Shown here: positions 1 through 9,559 of the stretch, in pieces | Position numbering within the stretch: position 1 is the stretch's first letter | Layout of the letters: each line of letters opens with the position of its first letter | Notes under the pieces: generated by a model | What the model was told of the DNA's origin: nothing | The model's database searches: none | The model's input: the letters and a program-made list of their open reading frames with translations, nothing else | NCBI RefSeq assembly: GCF_004022485.1 | Contig: NZ_CP034951.1 | Location: forward strand, 744,001 to 808,000 | Reading direction: 5' to 3' | Length of the DNA: 64,000 nt | Source: Aequorivita sp. H23M31 | GTDB taxonomy: Bacteria; Bacteroidota; Bacteroidia; Flavobacteriales; Flavobacteriaceae | Program-made: the position numbers and the translations under genes

Positions 1-155
1 TTGCTCCCAAAACTCTAAAAACTACATTTCCAACACTTCACGTTCTTAGCCTGCTTGCCTACCTGTCTTTTCTGGCAAGTCTTGGCTCTTGATTCTAGTA
101 GTCCCGAAATATCGGGACGGTCTTGTTTCTTTTACCGCACAACAATGATTCTCAA

Positions 156-1670
156 TTATAAACCCAATTCCCTTAAATACCCTTCCATCTCCGCCTTCAC
201 TTCTACTAACTCTTTTTCCAACTGCACGATCTCCTGTTTTGTTGCTTCCATATCAACAGGTTCTTCCTCCTCAAAAGTGTCCACATATCGCGGAATGTTG
301 AGGTTGAAATCATTCTCCTTTATCTCATCCAAAGGAGCCAAATGACTGTACTTTGGAATTTCAGCAAAACCCTGGTACGCATCCACTATTTTCTTAATAT
401 CCTTTTTCCGCAATCGGTTCTGCTTCTTGCCATCATCAAACTCCTTACTGGCATCGATAAACAAAGTATCGGTATTCGTTTTGGCCTTGTTGAAAATAAG
501 GATAGCTGCAGGAATCCCCGTTCCAAAGAAAAGGTTTGGAGGCAATCCAACCACAGCTTCCAATAAGTTCTCCTCTATGAGTGCCTGGCGAATTTTTCCT
601 TCGCTGCCACCTCTAAATAAAACTCCGTGCGGCACAATCACTCCTACCCGACCGTTTGGCAAGGTGGTCTCTATCATATGAAGTATAAAAGCGTAATCTC
701 CCTTGGATTTAGGTGGAATCCCTCTCAGATACCTTCTATGCCTATCGGCCTCCGCATTTTCATGTCCCCATTTGTCAAGTGAGAATGGCGGATTAGCTAC
801 CACCACATCAAACTTCATCAACCCGTTGCCTTCCAATAATTGCGGATTGTTCAAGGTATCACACCATTCTATCCGCGCAGCATCCATTCCGTGGATAAAA
901 CAATTCATCTTGCTCAACGCCCAAGTATCTCCATTGCTCTCCTGCCCGTAAATAGCGAAGTCCCTCGATGGGTTGCCGTCTTTATCTTTTACTTCCTCTG
1001 CAACTTGTACTAAAAGTGATGCGGAACCTGCAGTTGGGTCGAAGATTCGATCTCCCGCTTTTGGTGCTACAAGCTTGGCTAAAAGTTGCGACACTTCTTT
1101 TGGTGTGAAAAATTCTCCACCTTTCTTACCAGCTCCCGAAGCAAATTTCTCCAAGAGATACATATACGCCTCTCCCAAAACATCCTGCTTCCCATCCCAT
1201 AACGACGGACGGAAATCCAGCTCTGGTTTGGAAAAATCGTTGATAAGGTTTAGCAACCTGCGGTTCCTATCTTTGGTTTGCCCCAATTTCTCCGAATTGA
1301 AACTTATATTTCTAAAGACACCATCCAATTTCTCAATATTCTTTTCCTCGATCTGGGAGAGAATCTTGTCTATTTTTTCCCCAATATCCGCATCATTTCT
1401 ATGATCGTAGATATAATCATAAGTACAATTATCGGGCAGCACAAAACGCTCTCGGTTCAGCTTGCGCTTAATCAATTCTTCATCATCTCCGTACTGTTCT
1501 TTATATTCGTTGTAATGATCTTTCCATACATCGCTCAAATATTTCACGAACATAAAAACTAAAATGTAATTTTTATATTCCGATGAATCAAACGCACCTC
1601 GGAAGGTATCACACGCATTCCAAAGCATCTTGTTTATCTGATCTTGACTGGGTCTTTCTTTAATATTCAT
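156..1670 (-). CDS. hsdM: Type I restriction-modification DNA methyltransferase subunit HsdM
   Basis: N6-adenine methyltransferase subunit of a type I RM complex, which methylates host DNA with S-adenosylmethionine and pairs with HsdS for target choice. Seen: an N-terminal helical HsdM_N region (about 1-150), the GGEFFTP motif at 184-190, SAM-binding motif I DPTAGSAS at 211-218 and catalytic motif IV NPPF at 293-296, with a charged coiled C-terminus (about 465-500). At 504 aa it is full length. It starts 5 nt after the upstream hsdS stop, so the two form one transcript in the order hsdS-hsdM, the reverse of the more usual hsdM-hsdS. No hsdR is visible; it would have to lie beyond the left edge. 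A GTCCCGA-AATA-TCGGGAC hairpin at 101-118 follows the gene but lacks a clear U-run. Confidence 0.93.
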   Translation of the reverse strand: MNIKERPSQDQINKMLWNACDTFRGAFDSSEYKNYILVFMFVKYLSDVWKDHYNEYKEQYGDDEELIKRKLNRERFVLPDNCTYDYIYDHRNDADIGEKIDKILSQIEEKNIEKLDGVFRNISFNSEKLGQTKDRNRRLLNLINDFSKPELDFRPSLWDGKQDVLGEAYMYLLEKFASGAGKKGGEFFTPKEVSQLLAKLVAPKAGDRIFDPTAGSASLLVQVAEEVKDKDGNPSRDFAIYGQESNGDTWALSKMNCFIHGMDAARIEWCDTLNNPQLLEGNGLMKFDVVVANPPFSLDKWGHENAEADRHRRYLRGIPPKSKGDYAFILHMIETTLPNGRVGVIVPHGVLFRGGSEGKIRQALIEENLLEAVVGLPPNLFFGTGIPAAILIFNKAKTNTDTLFIDASKEFDDGKKQNRLRKKDIKKIVDAYQGFAEIPKYSHLAPLDEIKENDFNLNIPRYVDTFEEEEPVDMEATKQEIVQLEKELVEVKAEMEGYLRELGL

Positions 1671-1675
1671 AAGTT

Positions 1676-2272
1676 TTAATTGATAACTTTAAGTAGTTGA
1701 GTTTCTATTAATTGATTTCTTTTTTCCTTGAGCGCAGTGTAAATATATTGTTCTTTTTGGGCAAGCTCGGCGACTTTCGCAATCTTTCGCTGAATATCCA
1801 GTGGAGGCAGCATCAGTGGTATATCCTCAACCACCTCTTTGTTTATACTCAACGAATAAGTACCAGAAGCGTGGGTTGTGAAATATTGCTGCACTCTCTT
1901 TTTATTTATATACCAAGCAACATAATAAGGATTAGCCTGAGCAGTATCCACCTTAATCACATAAAAAACGGAACTAGCCACTGTGGCTACTCCGTCCTTT
2001 AAATCATAAACAGTCGCAAAATTATTCGCCCCTTTCGAAATGAATAAAATATCACCCACTTCTAAATAATACTTCTCCTTGATATCACTTCCGTCAATAT
2101 AAGTACAATCATTCCCAATATCGGAATAATCATTTTCCATATCCTTTAATTGCACTACGCGCAAATCTCCATTTAAAGAGCCTTTGATTTTCCCTCTAAA
2201 TGAGTATCCAGAAACGATTCCATCTGAGATGACAATACGCTTTAAAACTGTTTTTTTGATCCTCATAAACAA
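1676..2272 (-). CDS. hsdS: Type I RM specificity subunit HsdS, single target-recognition domain
   Basis: DNA-recognition subunit of the type I system. The 198 residues hold one target recognition domain (about 5-165, with the DILFISKGANNFATV and LPPLDIQRKIAKVAE signatures) and one following conserved helix (about 165-198, QKEQYIYTALKEKRNQL). Typical HsdS proteins are about 400 aa with two TRDs, so this is a half-size subunit. Known half-HsdS proteins can dimerise and recognise a palindromic split site; whether this one does is inference. It could also be a truncated leftover. It lies immediately upstream of hsdM. The 19-bp direct repeat next to its start is described separately. Confidence 0.82.
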   Translation of the reverse strand: MFMRIKKTVLKRIVISDGIVSGYSFRGKIKGSLNGDLRVVQLKDMENDYSDIGNDCTYIDGSDIKEKYYLEVGDILFISKGANNFATVYDLKDGVATVASSVFYVIKVDTAQANPYYVAWYINKKRVQQYFTTHASGTYSLSINKEVVEDIPLMLPPLDIQRKIAKVAELAQKEQYIYTALKEKRNQLIETQLLKVIN

Positions 2273-2275
2273 ATG

Positions 2276-2352
2276 ACATAATTGCTATGATGCAAATATA
2301 ATATATTTTAATTTATAAAACGTCATTAATATTACATAATTGCTATGATGCA
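2276..2352. repeat. Pair of 19-bp direct repeats upstream of hsdS
   Basis: ACATAATTGCTATGATGCA occurs at 2276-2294 and again at 2334-2352, 58 bp apart, directly in front of hsdS. The intervening DNA is very AT-rich. Two identical sites in a promoter position suggest an operator; alternatively they mark a small duplication or recombination event at the hsdS 5' end. No regulator gene is adjacent. Confidence 0.6.
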
Positions 2353-2765
2353 GATACCCTCGCTTAATCTCGGGTAGACACACATTGATTTCACATGGAT
2401 TTAATTCACACAAAAACAGCCCATCAGAAGAGAATCGTGGACTAGAATTATCGCCTGTGCTCCGATTATTAACTATATTGATTGTTCTGGATTATTACTA
2501 CAAGAGATAACCATAAAAAAATGAAACTAATAATGTGATACATTAGTAGAAAAATTTTTATGAATAGTCACAGCCCAGCTTTGTCCAACTCTATCCAGAA
2601 TTGCACTTTCAAGATGAGTTATTTCTTTGCTGATTACACTATGGTAAAATTCTTAGTTGGCGTACCCCTCTGAATTATGTTTATTATGACGGCTATATTT
2701 GAAGATTACTGAATTTCATTTTGTTCAAATATACTTTTGCTTTCCAATGTGAAATATGAACGTCA
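2353..2765. other. Gene-free AT-rich spacer
   Basis: About 410 bp between the hsdS upstream repeats and the 3' end of the 127-aa gene. I see no convincing reading frame, RNA or long repeat here. Confidence 0.5.
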
Positions 2766-3149
2766 TTAGCAGGCTAATCTTTCATAAAAGTCATTTATTT
2801 TGAAGCCTTTTATATCCCGTTTTAATTTTTCTATTAGAGCCTCATAAAAATGTGAATTAACCAAATAATCAAAATTATCCTTAATTACCATATTATATAG
2901 ATCCTCATCAGAAAATTCGTTTTTTGAATTAGATATATCATAATGCCTCTTAATCTCCTCCAACTCATTATTAATCCAGGCTTCTGTTTGTATTTCGTGA
3001 TACATTTCCATAGTACGAAAAAGTGTCTCCTCCATTTGATCATGGAATATATCGGGAATCTCAAACGGTAATTCCTCAAAATTCAAGTTAAAACTATATA
3101 TATCATTATGCTCTGTTACCCCGCTAGTGCGCGATTGCATCGCCTTCAC
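2766..3149 (-). CDS. Hypothetical acidic protein, probably 5'-truncated
   Basis: 127 aa, rich in Glu, Asp and aromatic residues (FEELPFEIPDIFHDQMEETL), predicted mostly helical; I do not recognise a family. The first codons (MKAMQSRTSG) are read from a short palindromic repeat, AGTGCGCGATTGCATCGC on the plus strand at 3126-3143. The same repeat supplies the first codons of the truncated mcrC at 63722. The natural start of the ancestral gene may therefore be lost and the present one borrowed from the repeat. No partner gene is contiguous. A translated fragment is plausible but unproven. Confidence 0.5.
   Translation of the reverse strand: MKAMQSRTSGVTEHNDIYSFNLNFEELPFEIPDIFHDQMEETLFRTMEMYHEIQTEAWINNELEEIKRHYDISNSKNEFSDEDLYNMVIKDNFDYLVNSHFYEALIEKLKRDIKGFKINDFYERLAC
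3126..3143. repeat. REP-like 18-bp motif, copy 1
   Basis: AGTGCGCGATTGCATCGC. A 17/18 match in the same orientation lies at 63708-63725 and a 14/18 inverted match at 63856-63869. In the first two cases an open reading frame on the minus strand begins inside the motif. Confidence 0.55.
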
Positions 3150-3429
3150 TTCCCAACTTTATAGTAATTCCATTCTATTGAACATATTTCGAGCAACTTA
3201 CAAAAACAAAAAGTCATTCAATTGCGGGATTCCTCAATTATCTTAAATTTTATTTCGCCATTTTTGAGTATTGTTAATTTTTGCCTTGACTTAACGAATC
3301 TGGGCATAAGTGTTTTATTGAAGAAGGAAAACCTTTAATTTTTGATTTATGGAGAGCGGGAAGAATTAAACTGTATCGATAAAGCAAACCCGAAATCCAT
3401 AAATTAACCTTACATCAAAACGATAAATT

Positions 3430-6400
3430 ATGAAGAAATTGTTTGAGTTCCTGCAACCTAACATACATTCCAACTCAAAACTTGTTGAAAAGGAAAGTAC
3501 CTATGACACTCTTTCGCCTACGATACTTAAGGTTGAAGAAATCAAAACGTATATCTCGGCAATTAATGAAGCACTTGGAGATTCAAGGAATAAGAATATT
3601 GCCATAACAGGAGCTTATGGTTCTGGTAAGAGTAGCATACTACAAACTTACCAATCTATCAACCCACAGGAGAAGTTCCTAAATATATCTCTAGCAAATT
3701 TTAAGGTAGATAAATTGGATCCCGAGGATTCTAAACAAACGAGTCCAGAAGAGGACAGTCTCAATCGTTTACTTGAGCTAAGTATCCTACAACAGATTTT
3801 TTACCACGTAAAAAAAAGTGAAATTCCCGATTCTCGTTTCAAAAGAATTAATTCTCTATCAAGAAATAGCATCATAAATTTTGTTCTTATCGTTTTGGTT
3901 TGGTTAATTAGTTATACGGTATTATTTCATTTCCCATTGATTGAAGGATGGTTCCCTGAAATCATTTATAGTAAGCCTCTAAAAATTACTGCGGCTATTA
4001 TATTTCTAACTGGGATTGGATTAGGACTAGGTAACCTTAGAAGAGTTTTTAACAATTCTAAAATAAATAAATTTAATATCCAAAGTGGCGATTTCGAAAT
4101 TGATAAGGATATTGATCAGTCAATAATAAACAAACATCTCGATGAAATAATATATTTCTTCCACGTAACCGACTATCGAATAGTAATTATCGAAGATTTA
4201 GACAGGTTCAACAACACGGAGATTTTCAGTAAGTTAAGGGAAATAAACTTACTATTAAACAACTCAGAACAAATTGATAAATCGAAAAAGCCAATCGTAT
4301 TCATCTATGCAATAAGGGATGATATGTTTGTGGATAGAGATAGGGTTAAATTCTTTGATTTTATTATCCCTATTATTCCGATTATAAATCCATCAAATTC
4401 GGGTGATATTCTGCTCAAAAAACTAGCTACGTTAGACTTTGTCAGAAGACCTAGCGAAGAATTGGTGCAAGGAATTTCATATTTCATTGATGATATGAGA
4501 TTACTGAAAAATATTTGGAATGAGTATTTAACATATAGAAACATACTAAAGGAATCTTTATCCCAGGATAAACTATTCGCAATCATCACCTATAAAAACT
4601 TCTATCCAGACGACTTTGTCGCCCTACATAATAACAAAAGTGATATTTCAAAAATATTTGAAAGAAGAAAGTCCTTCGAAGAAAATTTAATGGAACAACT
4701 CGATAATGAAATAACTAATTCCCGAAATGAACTAAAAGAGGTAGATAGACAGAAAATCAATGACATAGATGAACTAAAAAAAATCTATATAGCCACATTA
4801 TTTGAAATGAATCCTGGAAGCATTGCATTCGGTATATCTGGAGCTGTCTTCACATTCAACCAATTGAATGAGGATGAAAATTTCGATAAACTAATATCAA
4901 CAAAATCAATTTTAAAAATATCCAGCCCCTCGATTCAATTTGATCGAAATTACCGAAGCTATAGAGGTGATATGTCAAATCAGAATGAAGATTTTAATTT
5001 TTCAAACTTGGAAAAGAAAGTAAATGAAAAATTATCGTACGAAAATAGAAGAAAACTTGTCAATAAAGATTACTCCTACCGAGAAACCCTTATTTCCAAA
5101 ATCGCAGCGCTTCAAGAGAAAAAGAAAGTTATTAAAAACTATGACCTAAGGCAGCTGTTAATTGAACTTGATGCCAAAGAAATCCTCAAAGAGTACAACT
5201 CCAACAAGCTCCTAATTTATATAATAACAAATGGCTATGTTGATAAATATTACTCTGAATATATCTCATATTTTCACGAAGTGAGCCTCACCAGTATGGA
5301 TTTCGACTTTTTACTTGCATTAAGAAGTGGAGTGGCCTTCGCCTTTGATTTTGAGTTAAAAAACATAAGCAACCTGGCGGAAAAAATAGAATCAAAATAT
5401 TTTCACACAAGACCAATTCTAAATTACCAACTTTTTGATTTTTGGTTCGCAAACGATAAATACGCAATTCAACAGCAATCTATAATTTCCTTATTGGCTA
5501 CGGATTTTAAAGAAAGAACAGATTTTATTAACGGAATTATAGAACACTCCACGGAGGTTAATAATTTCTCCAAAGCTTGTATTGCTCAATGGAATGGCTT
5601 TTGGAAACATTTAGAAGAGAATTCCGCATACACGGAAGATCTAGTGGAAATATATTTTAAGAACATCCTAATTCAAGGAGAAATAAAGGATATTCTACAA
5701 CAATCCGATAATTCTTCACTTAAAGATTACATTCAAAACAAAGATGGCTTTTTGACACTTTTCCCAGAAGCCAAAAACTTTATAAAGATTGAAGAGGTAA
5801 TAGATGAACTGCAAATCAAATTTGAGAATCTTTCTTTGGCGAGAAATGACCTGATGGACTTCATTTATGAGACGAATAAATACAAGATAAATGAGCACAA
5901 TCTAAAGACTATGATGGCTTACAAAAACGAAAAAGAATCGTTAAGCTACTTTGACATTTCGAAATCTCCTTTAAAAACTCTTAAAGAAAATATTGAAGTA
6001 GAAATCGATGAATATGTCCAGAATGTATTATTAGATGCCAATGAATTGGTTACTGAGCCTGATAAAGGCTTTATTAATTTGATTAATCACTTAAAACTAT
6101 CCAAAGATCTAAAGGTGTCTATAATTGAAAAATTTGAAAGAACTATCATAGAGTTAGATCAAATTAAGGAGATCGAGATTATGGACTCCCTAATAGAGAA
6201 CAATAAGGTTTCTCCAACTTGGCCAAATGTCTTATTGTATTTTAATAAATACGAAGGTGTAATCAACGCAAGCTTCACGAAGTTTTTAGGAAGAAAAGAA
6301 GTTTATACAGTTTTAAACAAATTAAAACTTCGAGACACAATTTCAGATAAATCCCACAGATTAGATTTGGTAAAAAACCTATTAATTAATGATGATTTAA

Positions 6401-7071
6401 GTTTCGAGGCCTATACGAGTCTTTTGAGCCCTACTCATTTTATATTTTCAGAAATCAACCTTGACGACCTATCCGAAAATAAAGTTCACTGGGTTATTCA
6501 AAACAAATATGCGAAGGCGACAAAAAACAATTTTGACTACTTAAAAACAAATTTTCCTGACGAACATATTCATCTTGCCGAAGTTCAGTCTTCAGATTTT
6601 CTTAGAGAGATTGAAGCTTATGCCCTTGACGACAATGACATCTTGGCTCTCCTTAAATCTCAGAGCTTAAATCTAAAGGAAAAAATAATTGTATTTCAAA
6701 AGCAGGTAGATTCTTCGCTTATAGAACGGACAACTGGAATGGCAGAAGTCGTTTCACAAATATTGGTCGATGCAAAACTAAAAACAAACGTTGAAATTTT
6801 GACCAATTTGTTCGCAACCACAAAAAGCGTAGAATCAAGAGTAAAACTTATAAATATTAATTTTATAGAACTGAGTAATTCAGAAATTTATGATCTCATT
6901 CGTCAACTGCCAGAACCCTACAAAAAAATACCAGTTAATTACAAAAGGCCTTTACTTCTCAAAAATGATTATAACCGTGTTCTTGCCGAGAATTTAGAAA
7001 GGTCCGATCTTATTTCTTCATATAGTGAAGATAAAAACGGAATTAGAATAATTGCCAATTATTCTAATTAA
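3430..7071 (+). CDS. YobI/KAP-like membrane P-loop NTPase
   Basis: 1213-aa NTPase with Walker A GAYGSGKSS at 61-69 and a Walker B-like hydrophobic strand ending IIEDLDRF near residue 255. Two membrane-spanning segments (about 146-168 and 185-205) lie between the Walker motifs, the layout of KAP-type and YobI-like P-loop NTPases. The long C-terminal region (about 400-1213) is helical and repetitive with no recognised domain, as in sensor arms of STAND/KAP proteins. KAP and related STAND NTPases are frequent in phage-defence islands, and this one lies next to a type I RM pair and a TAC operon. A role in defence is inference from neighbourhood and architecture; no nuclease domain is visible. It is transcribed alone, with a small coiled-coil gene 61 bp downstream. 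Confidence 0.72.
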   Translation: MKKLFEFLQPNIHSNSKLVEKESTYDTLSPTILKVEEIKTYISAINEALGDSRNKNIAITGAYGSGKSSILQTYQSINPQEKFLNISLANFKVDKLDPEDSKQTSPEEDSLNRLLELSILQQIFYHVKKSEIPDSRFKRINSLSRNSIINFVLIVLVWLISYTVLFHFPLIEGWFPEIIYSKPLKITAAIIFLTGIGLGLGNLRRVFNNSKINKFNIQSGDFEIDKDIDQSIINKHLDEIIYFFHVTDYRIVIIEDLDRFNNTEIFSKLREINLLLNNSEQIDKSKKPIVFIYAIRDDMFVDRDRVKFFDFIIPIIPIINPSNSGDILLKKLATLDFVRRPSEELVQGISYFIDDMRLLKNIWNEYLTYRNILKESLSQDKLFAIITYKNFYPDDFVALHNNKSDISKIFERRKSFEENLMEQLDNEITNSRNELKEVDRQKINDIDELKKIYIATLFEMNPGSIAFGISGAVFTFNQLNEDENFDKLISTKSILKISSPSIQFDRNYRSYRGDMSNQNEDFNFSNLEKKVNEKLSYENRRKLVNKDYSYRETLISKIAALQEKKKVIKNYDLRQLLIELDAKEILKEYNSNKLLIYIITNGYVDKYYSEYISYFHEVSLTSMDFDFLLALRSGVAFAFDFELKNISNLAEKIESKYFHTRPILNYQLFDFWFANDKYAIQQQSIISLLATDFKERTDFINGIIEHSTEVNNFSKACIAQWNGFWKHLEENSAYTEDLVEIYFKNILIQGEIKDILQQSDNSSLKDYIQNKDGFLTLFPEAKNFIKIEEVIDELQIKFENLSLARNDLMDFIYETNKYKINEHNLKTMMAYKNEKESLSYFDISKSPLKTLKENIEVEIDEYVQNVLLDANELVTEPDKGFINLINHLKLSKDLKVSIIEKFERTIIELDQIKEIEIMDSLIENNKVSPTWPNVLLYFNKYEGVINASFTKFLGRKEVYTVLNKLKLRDTISDKSHRLDLVKNLLINDDLSFEAYTSLLSPTHFIFSEINLDDLSENKVHWVIQNKYAKATKNNFDYLKTNFPDEHIHLAEVQSSDFLREIEAYALDDNDILALLKSQSLNLKEKIIVFQKQVDSSLIERTTGMAEVVSQILVDAKLKTNVEILTNLFATTKSVESRVKLININFIELSNSEIYDLIRQLPEPYKKIPVNYKRPLLLKNDYNRVLAENLERSDLISSYSEDKNGIRIIANYSN

Positions 7072-7132
7072 TTAATTTCTAGAAAGCCTCTTTCAGAAGG
7101 TCTTTCAAGATGTTGGCCAATATTTAGTTACA

Positions 7133-7366
7133 TTGTTAGTCAATTCAAAACCAAAGAACATTATGCAAGACATCCGAGAAGTTATTCGACTAGCAACTAT
7201 TATCATTAATAACCAACAAATAACAGGTAAAAAATTTCAGGAACTTGATGCTGAAGTAAAGCAAAATCGTAATTTACTGAATACAATAATTAATAATCAA
7301 GACACGATTAACAAGAATGTGCTCTACCTGATGGATCAAGTAAGCCAGCTTAAAATGGATAAGTGA
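7133..7366 (+). CDS. Small coiled-coil hypothetical protein
   Basis: 77 aa, Asn/Gln-rich, with heptad-like spacing of Ile and Leu (QDIREVIRLATIIINNQQI). A later ATG at residue 11 (MQDIREV) is an equally good start. It lies 61 bp after the large NTPase on the same strand and could be an accessory subunit. The family is not recognised. A hairpin, ACCGAATTAAAAATTCGGT near 7407-7425, follows it and may end the transcript. Confidence 0.45.
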   Translation: MLVNSKPKNIMQDIREVIRLATIIINNQQITGKKFQELDAEVKQNRNLLNTIINNQDTINKNVLYLMDQVSQLKMDK

Positions 7367-7464
7367 TTTTTCATCGAAAAATTTCAGGCTTTTAATAAGA
7401 ACTTTTACCGAATTAAAAATTCGGTATGCTGCAAGACTCTCCCGAAATAACCATATTTAATCCT

Positions 7465-7668
7465 CTACAAAGTTAATTGTGGAAACTCCAAAATGGCATT
7501 TAGATAAATTTTTGCTGCTTTCATTAGAAGTGGGAAAGATTCATCGGGATGATCCTTCACAACACGTGTGCAAGCCTCCCTTAATTTCACCTTTTGTTCT
7601 GGATTAAGAGAATATCCATCTTGTACTTCTTCAAACAATTTAATTTCAAGCTCATTCATAACGCACAA
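7465..7668 (-). CDS. Small hypothetical helical protein
   Basis: 67 aa, or 64 from the second Met (MNELEIKLFEEVQDGYSL). Amphipathic helical, charged, no signal peptide. It lies 115 bp downstream of the ART-like gene on the same strand. It might be its partner (for example an immunity or antitoxin protein), but nothing in the sequence proves that. Confidence 0.5.
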   Translation of the reverse strand: MCVMNELEIKLFEEVQDGYSLNPEQKVKLREACTRVVKDHPDESFPLLMKAAKIYLNAILEFPQLTL

Positions 7669-7783
7669 TTATTGGTAAATAAAAATACTGAAAATAATAA
7701 GTATAAATTTTAAAATTAATAATTCCCTTTTAGCCAAGATAAAAGCTAGGGAACCTAAGTCTTCAACTCAGATATTAAAAATA

Positions 7784-8524
7784 TTATGGGATTGTGTTAC
7801 GATTAAAAATATTTGAATCTGGCTCTATTTTCGTCATTGTCCATTCAAAATCTAAATATTTTGGATGACTGGAATATTCTATCTCGTAAAATTTCAAACG
7901 TTCCGGAGGAGTTGGCTTTAATATTTTAAAATTAATGAATTGTAGTTTTTCAAATCTTTCCCTTTTTGAAAGAGTCGGAATTATTTCACGCAATTCATTT
8001 AAAATATGAGAAGCCTCTCTTCCATTTTCGGTTTCTAAATCCTCTTCCTTGACTCCAATGGCTTCGACCAAAATTGGCATTTGTTCATAATCTAAGTATT
8101 TCTCAATGCCAAACAAGTTCAAATCTGCCGGAAGCCTAAAATCTTTACATTCAATTTTCAAAAGCTTATACAGCTTTATGCAATAATCTAGTATTTCGCT
8201 ACCATACCTGTTTGCACAAGCATATATTGCAGCTCTCTCACGCGTAAATGCTACATAAATTCCATCGTGACGATAATTAAAAAAGATATTATTACCATTG
8301 GGGATATCAATCTCCAAATCGGTTTGTCGTGCCATTGCCAAAATGGGTTCTCTTGATTTTAAATACTCAATATTAGTAGTCAAATGAATCTCACCTTGGT
8401 CACTTAAATATTTAAGCAACTCTAAATTCTTATATTTTAAATTAGGATTAATTCCACCTAATCCGAATTCTGCTATTGAAGCTAAAAATATTGAAGAAGT
8501 TCCGTGATAGTATTTGTAGTTCAT
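7784..8524 (-). CDS. ADP-ribosyltransferase-fold-like protein
   Basis: 246-aa cytosolic protein. It opens with YYHGTSSIFLASIAEFGL, the HGT-x(n)-GL signature at the first strand of many ADP-ribosyltransferase-fold proteins. Around residue 90 it has GIYVAFTRERAAIYACANRYG, resembling the second ART motif (strand with Tyr/Phe-Thr followed by an Ala-Tyr-Ala helix). These place the NAD-binding His and Tyr; a catalytic Glu cannot be fixed by eye. Proteins of this type act as toxins, as RNA 2'-phosphotransferase-like enzymes, or in phage defence. The small downstream gene may be a partner. Assignment is by motif only. Confidence 0.45.
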   Translation of the reverse strand: MNYKYYHGTSSIFLASIAEFGLGGINPNLKYKNLELLKYLSDQGEIHLTTNIEYLKSREPILAMARQTDLEIDIPNGNNIFFNYRHDGIYVAFTRERAAIYACANRYGSEILDYCIKLYKLLKIECKDFRLPADLNLFGIEKYLDYEQMPILVEAIGVKEEDLETENGREASHILNELREIIPTLSKRERFEKLQFINFKILKPTPPERLKFYEIEYSSHPKYLDFEWTMTKIEPDSNIFNRNTIP

Positions 8525-8769
8525 TAGTTTCTAAATTGTTGTGAATAGCATAATAAATATACCCATTCGAACCCACGAGAAAACAAAAATATACCTCAAG
8601 TTAATAAAACTACGAATCAAAGGCTCCTGAGCCTGTCCGCCGAAGGAGGATATTTCCAATCGTTTGGCAGTGCGAGTGGAAATGTATAGAAGGATATAAA
8701 CAAAATAAAACCCATCCAATACGGATAACCATAAGGGAAGGCATCAATTAATTCTGAAAATCCTATAAA

Positions 8770-8922
8770 CTATTTTTTCTTTTTTGCCGTCTTTTTTTTG
8801 TCTGGCGTCTGTGTCAAAGCAGAAGCTGCAACAGATTTGACATTTTTAGATGTTTTTGGATCTTTTAATAACTTGGAAGCTTTGCTAGCCACAGATTTCG
8901 ATGTTTTTTCATTTTTGGCCAT
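8770..8922 (-). CDS. 50-aa Lys/Ala/Ser-rich small basic protein
   Basis: Runs from ATG at 8922 to TAG at 8770: begins MAKNEKTSKSVASKASKLL and ends in a run of lysines. The central SKNVKSVAASALTQTPDKKK resembles a widespread family of roughly 50-60-aa uncharacterised bacterial proteins of the type SKxVAS-K-A-LTQxxDK. Function unknown; composition suggests nucleic-acid binding. It stands alone, 185 bp before the chaperone stop of the TAC operon and on the same strand. Confidence 0.65.
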   Translation of the reverse strand: MAKNEKTSKSVASKASKLLKDPKTSKNVKSVAASALTQTPDKKKTAKKKK

Positions 8923-9106
8923 TTCATTTGAATTTTAAATTAATATTCGGTTTTCTCCAATCTTTGGTATACCTGTATATTCCAGCTAAGATTTTTTTTG
9001 AATAAGCGGAAGTAGATTTAATTTCATGTTCTATCACATCAATTGAATGGCTCTCCACATACCAAAAAAAACAACCATATTTTATTTTAATATCGCCAGA
9101 AGAAAT

Positions 9107-9550
9107 TTACATATCCTGAGATGAAAAAACCAAATCGTCATTAATCAATGCATCCACATTTACGGTTGGTAATACAAACTCATTGTAAACTGTCCCCTCA
9201 GTTTTAGCGTGAAGTATTCCTCTAGTTGCGCCTATAGTTAAAACTGTAAGATGAACCATTAGTTTTTTTGGAAGCAAAAACTCTTTCTTTTCTGGAAAAA
9301 AAAATGTTTTCAAGGTGTTTTTTTCAATTTCAAAATAACCCTGTACTTTTATTTTAATGAAAGGGATTTCTTTTTTGTAAAAGTTAAATTCCACCTCTAC
9401 AATCAAAGTGCTCTCAACTTCATTAAAACCAAAGGAGCAACTTGTTTGAATACTCAAGGGCCCGCTTTTGCGAAAAGCCTCTTCAATAATTGCAAACTCT
9501 ACTGTTTTAAGGCCAGTAAAAGCGAATCCCAATGAATTATGATCTGCCAT
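9107..9550 (-). CDS. SecB-like chaperone of a toxin-antitoxin-chaperone system
   Basis: 147 aa with the beta-rich pattern of SecB and a diagnostic C-terminal stretch: GATRGILHAKTEG followed by LPTVNVDALI. This matches the SecB REAISDLVSRGG...LAPVNFDAL region (shared Arg, VN and DAL). It is the third gene of an operon after an HTH antitoxin and its upstream partner, the order of TAC modules such as Mycobacterium HigBA-Rv1957. In those modules the SecB-like protein protects the antitoxin from degradation by binding its C-terminal addiction segment. A housekeeping SecB role is unlikely here given the operon. Gap to the antitoxin stop is 9 bp. Confidence 0.7.
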   Translation of the reverse strand: MADHNSLGFAFTGLKTVEFAIIEEAFRKSGPLSIQTSCSFGFNEVESTLIVEVEFNFYKKEIPFIKIKVQGYFEIEKNTLKTFFFPEKKEFLLPKKLMVHLTVLTIGATRGILHAKTEGTVYNEFVLPTVNVDALINDDLVFSSQDM

Positions 9551-9559
9551 AGCGAATTT

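Noticed and set aside
8531..8719. 62-aa minus-strand frame upstream of the ART-like gene
   Set aside because: Contains a common intergenic repeat fragment (GCCTGAGCCTGTCCGCCGAA) and no conserved pattern.
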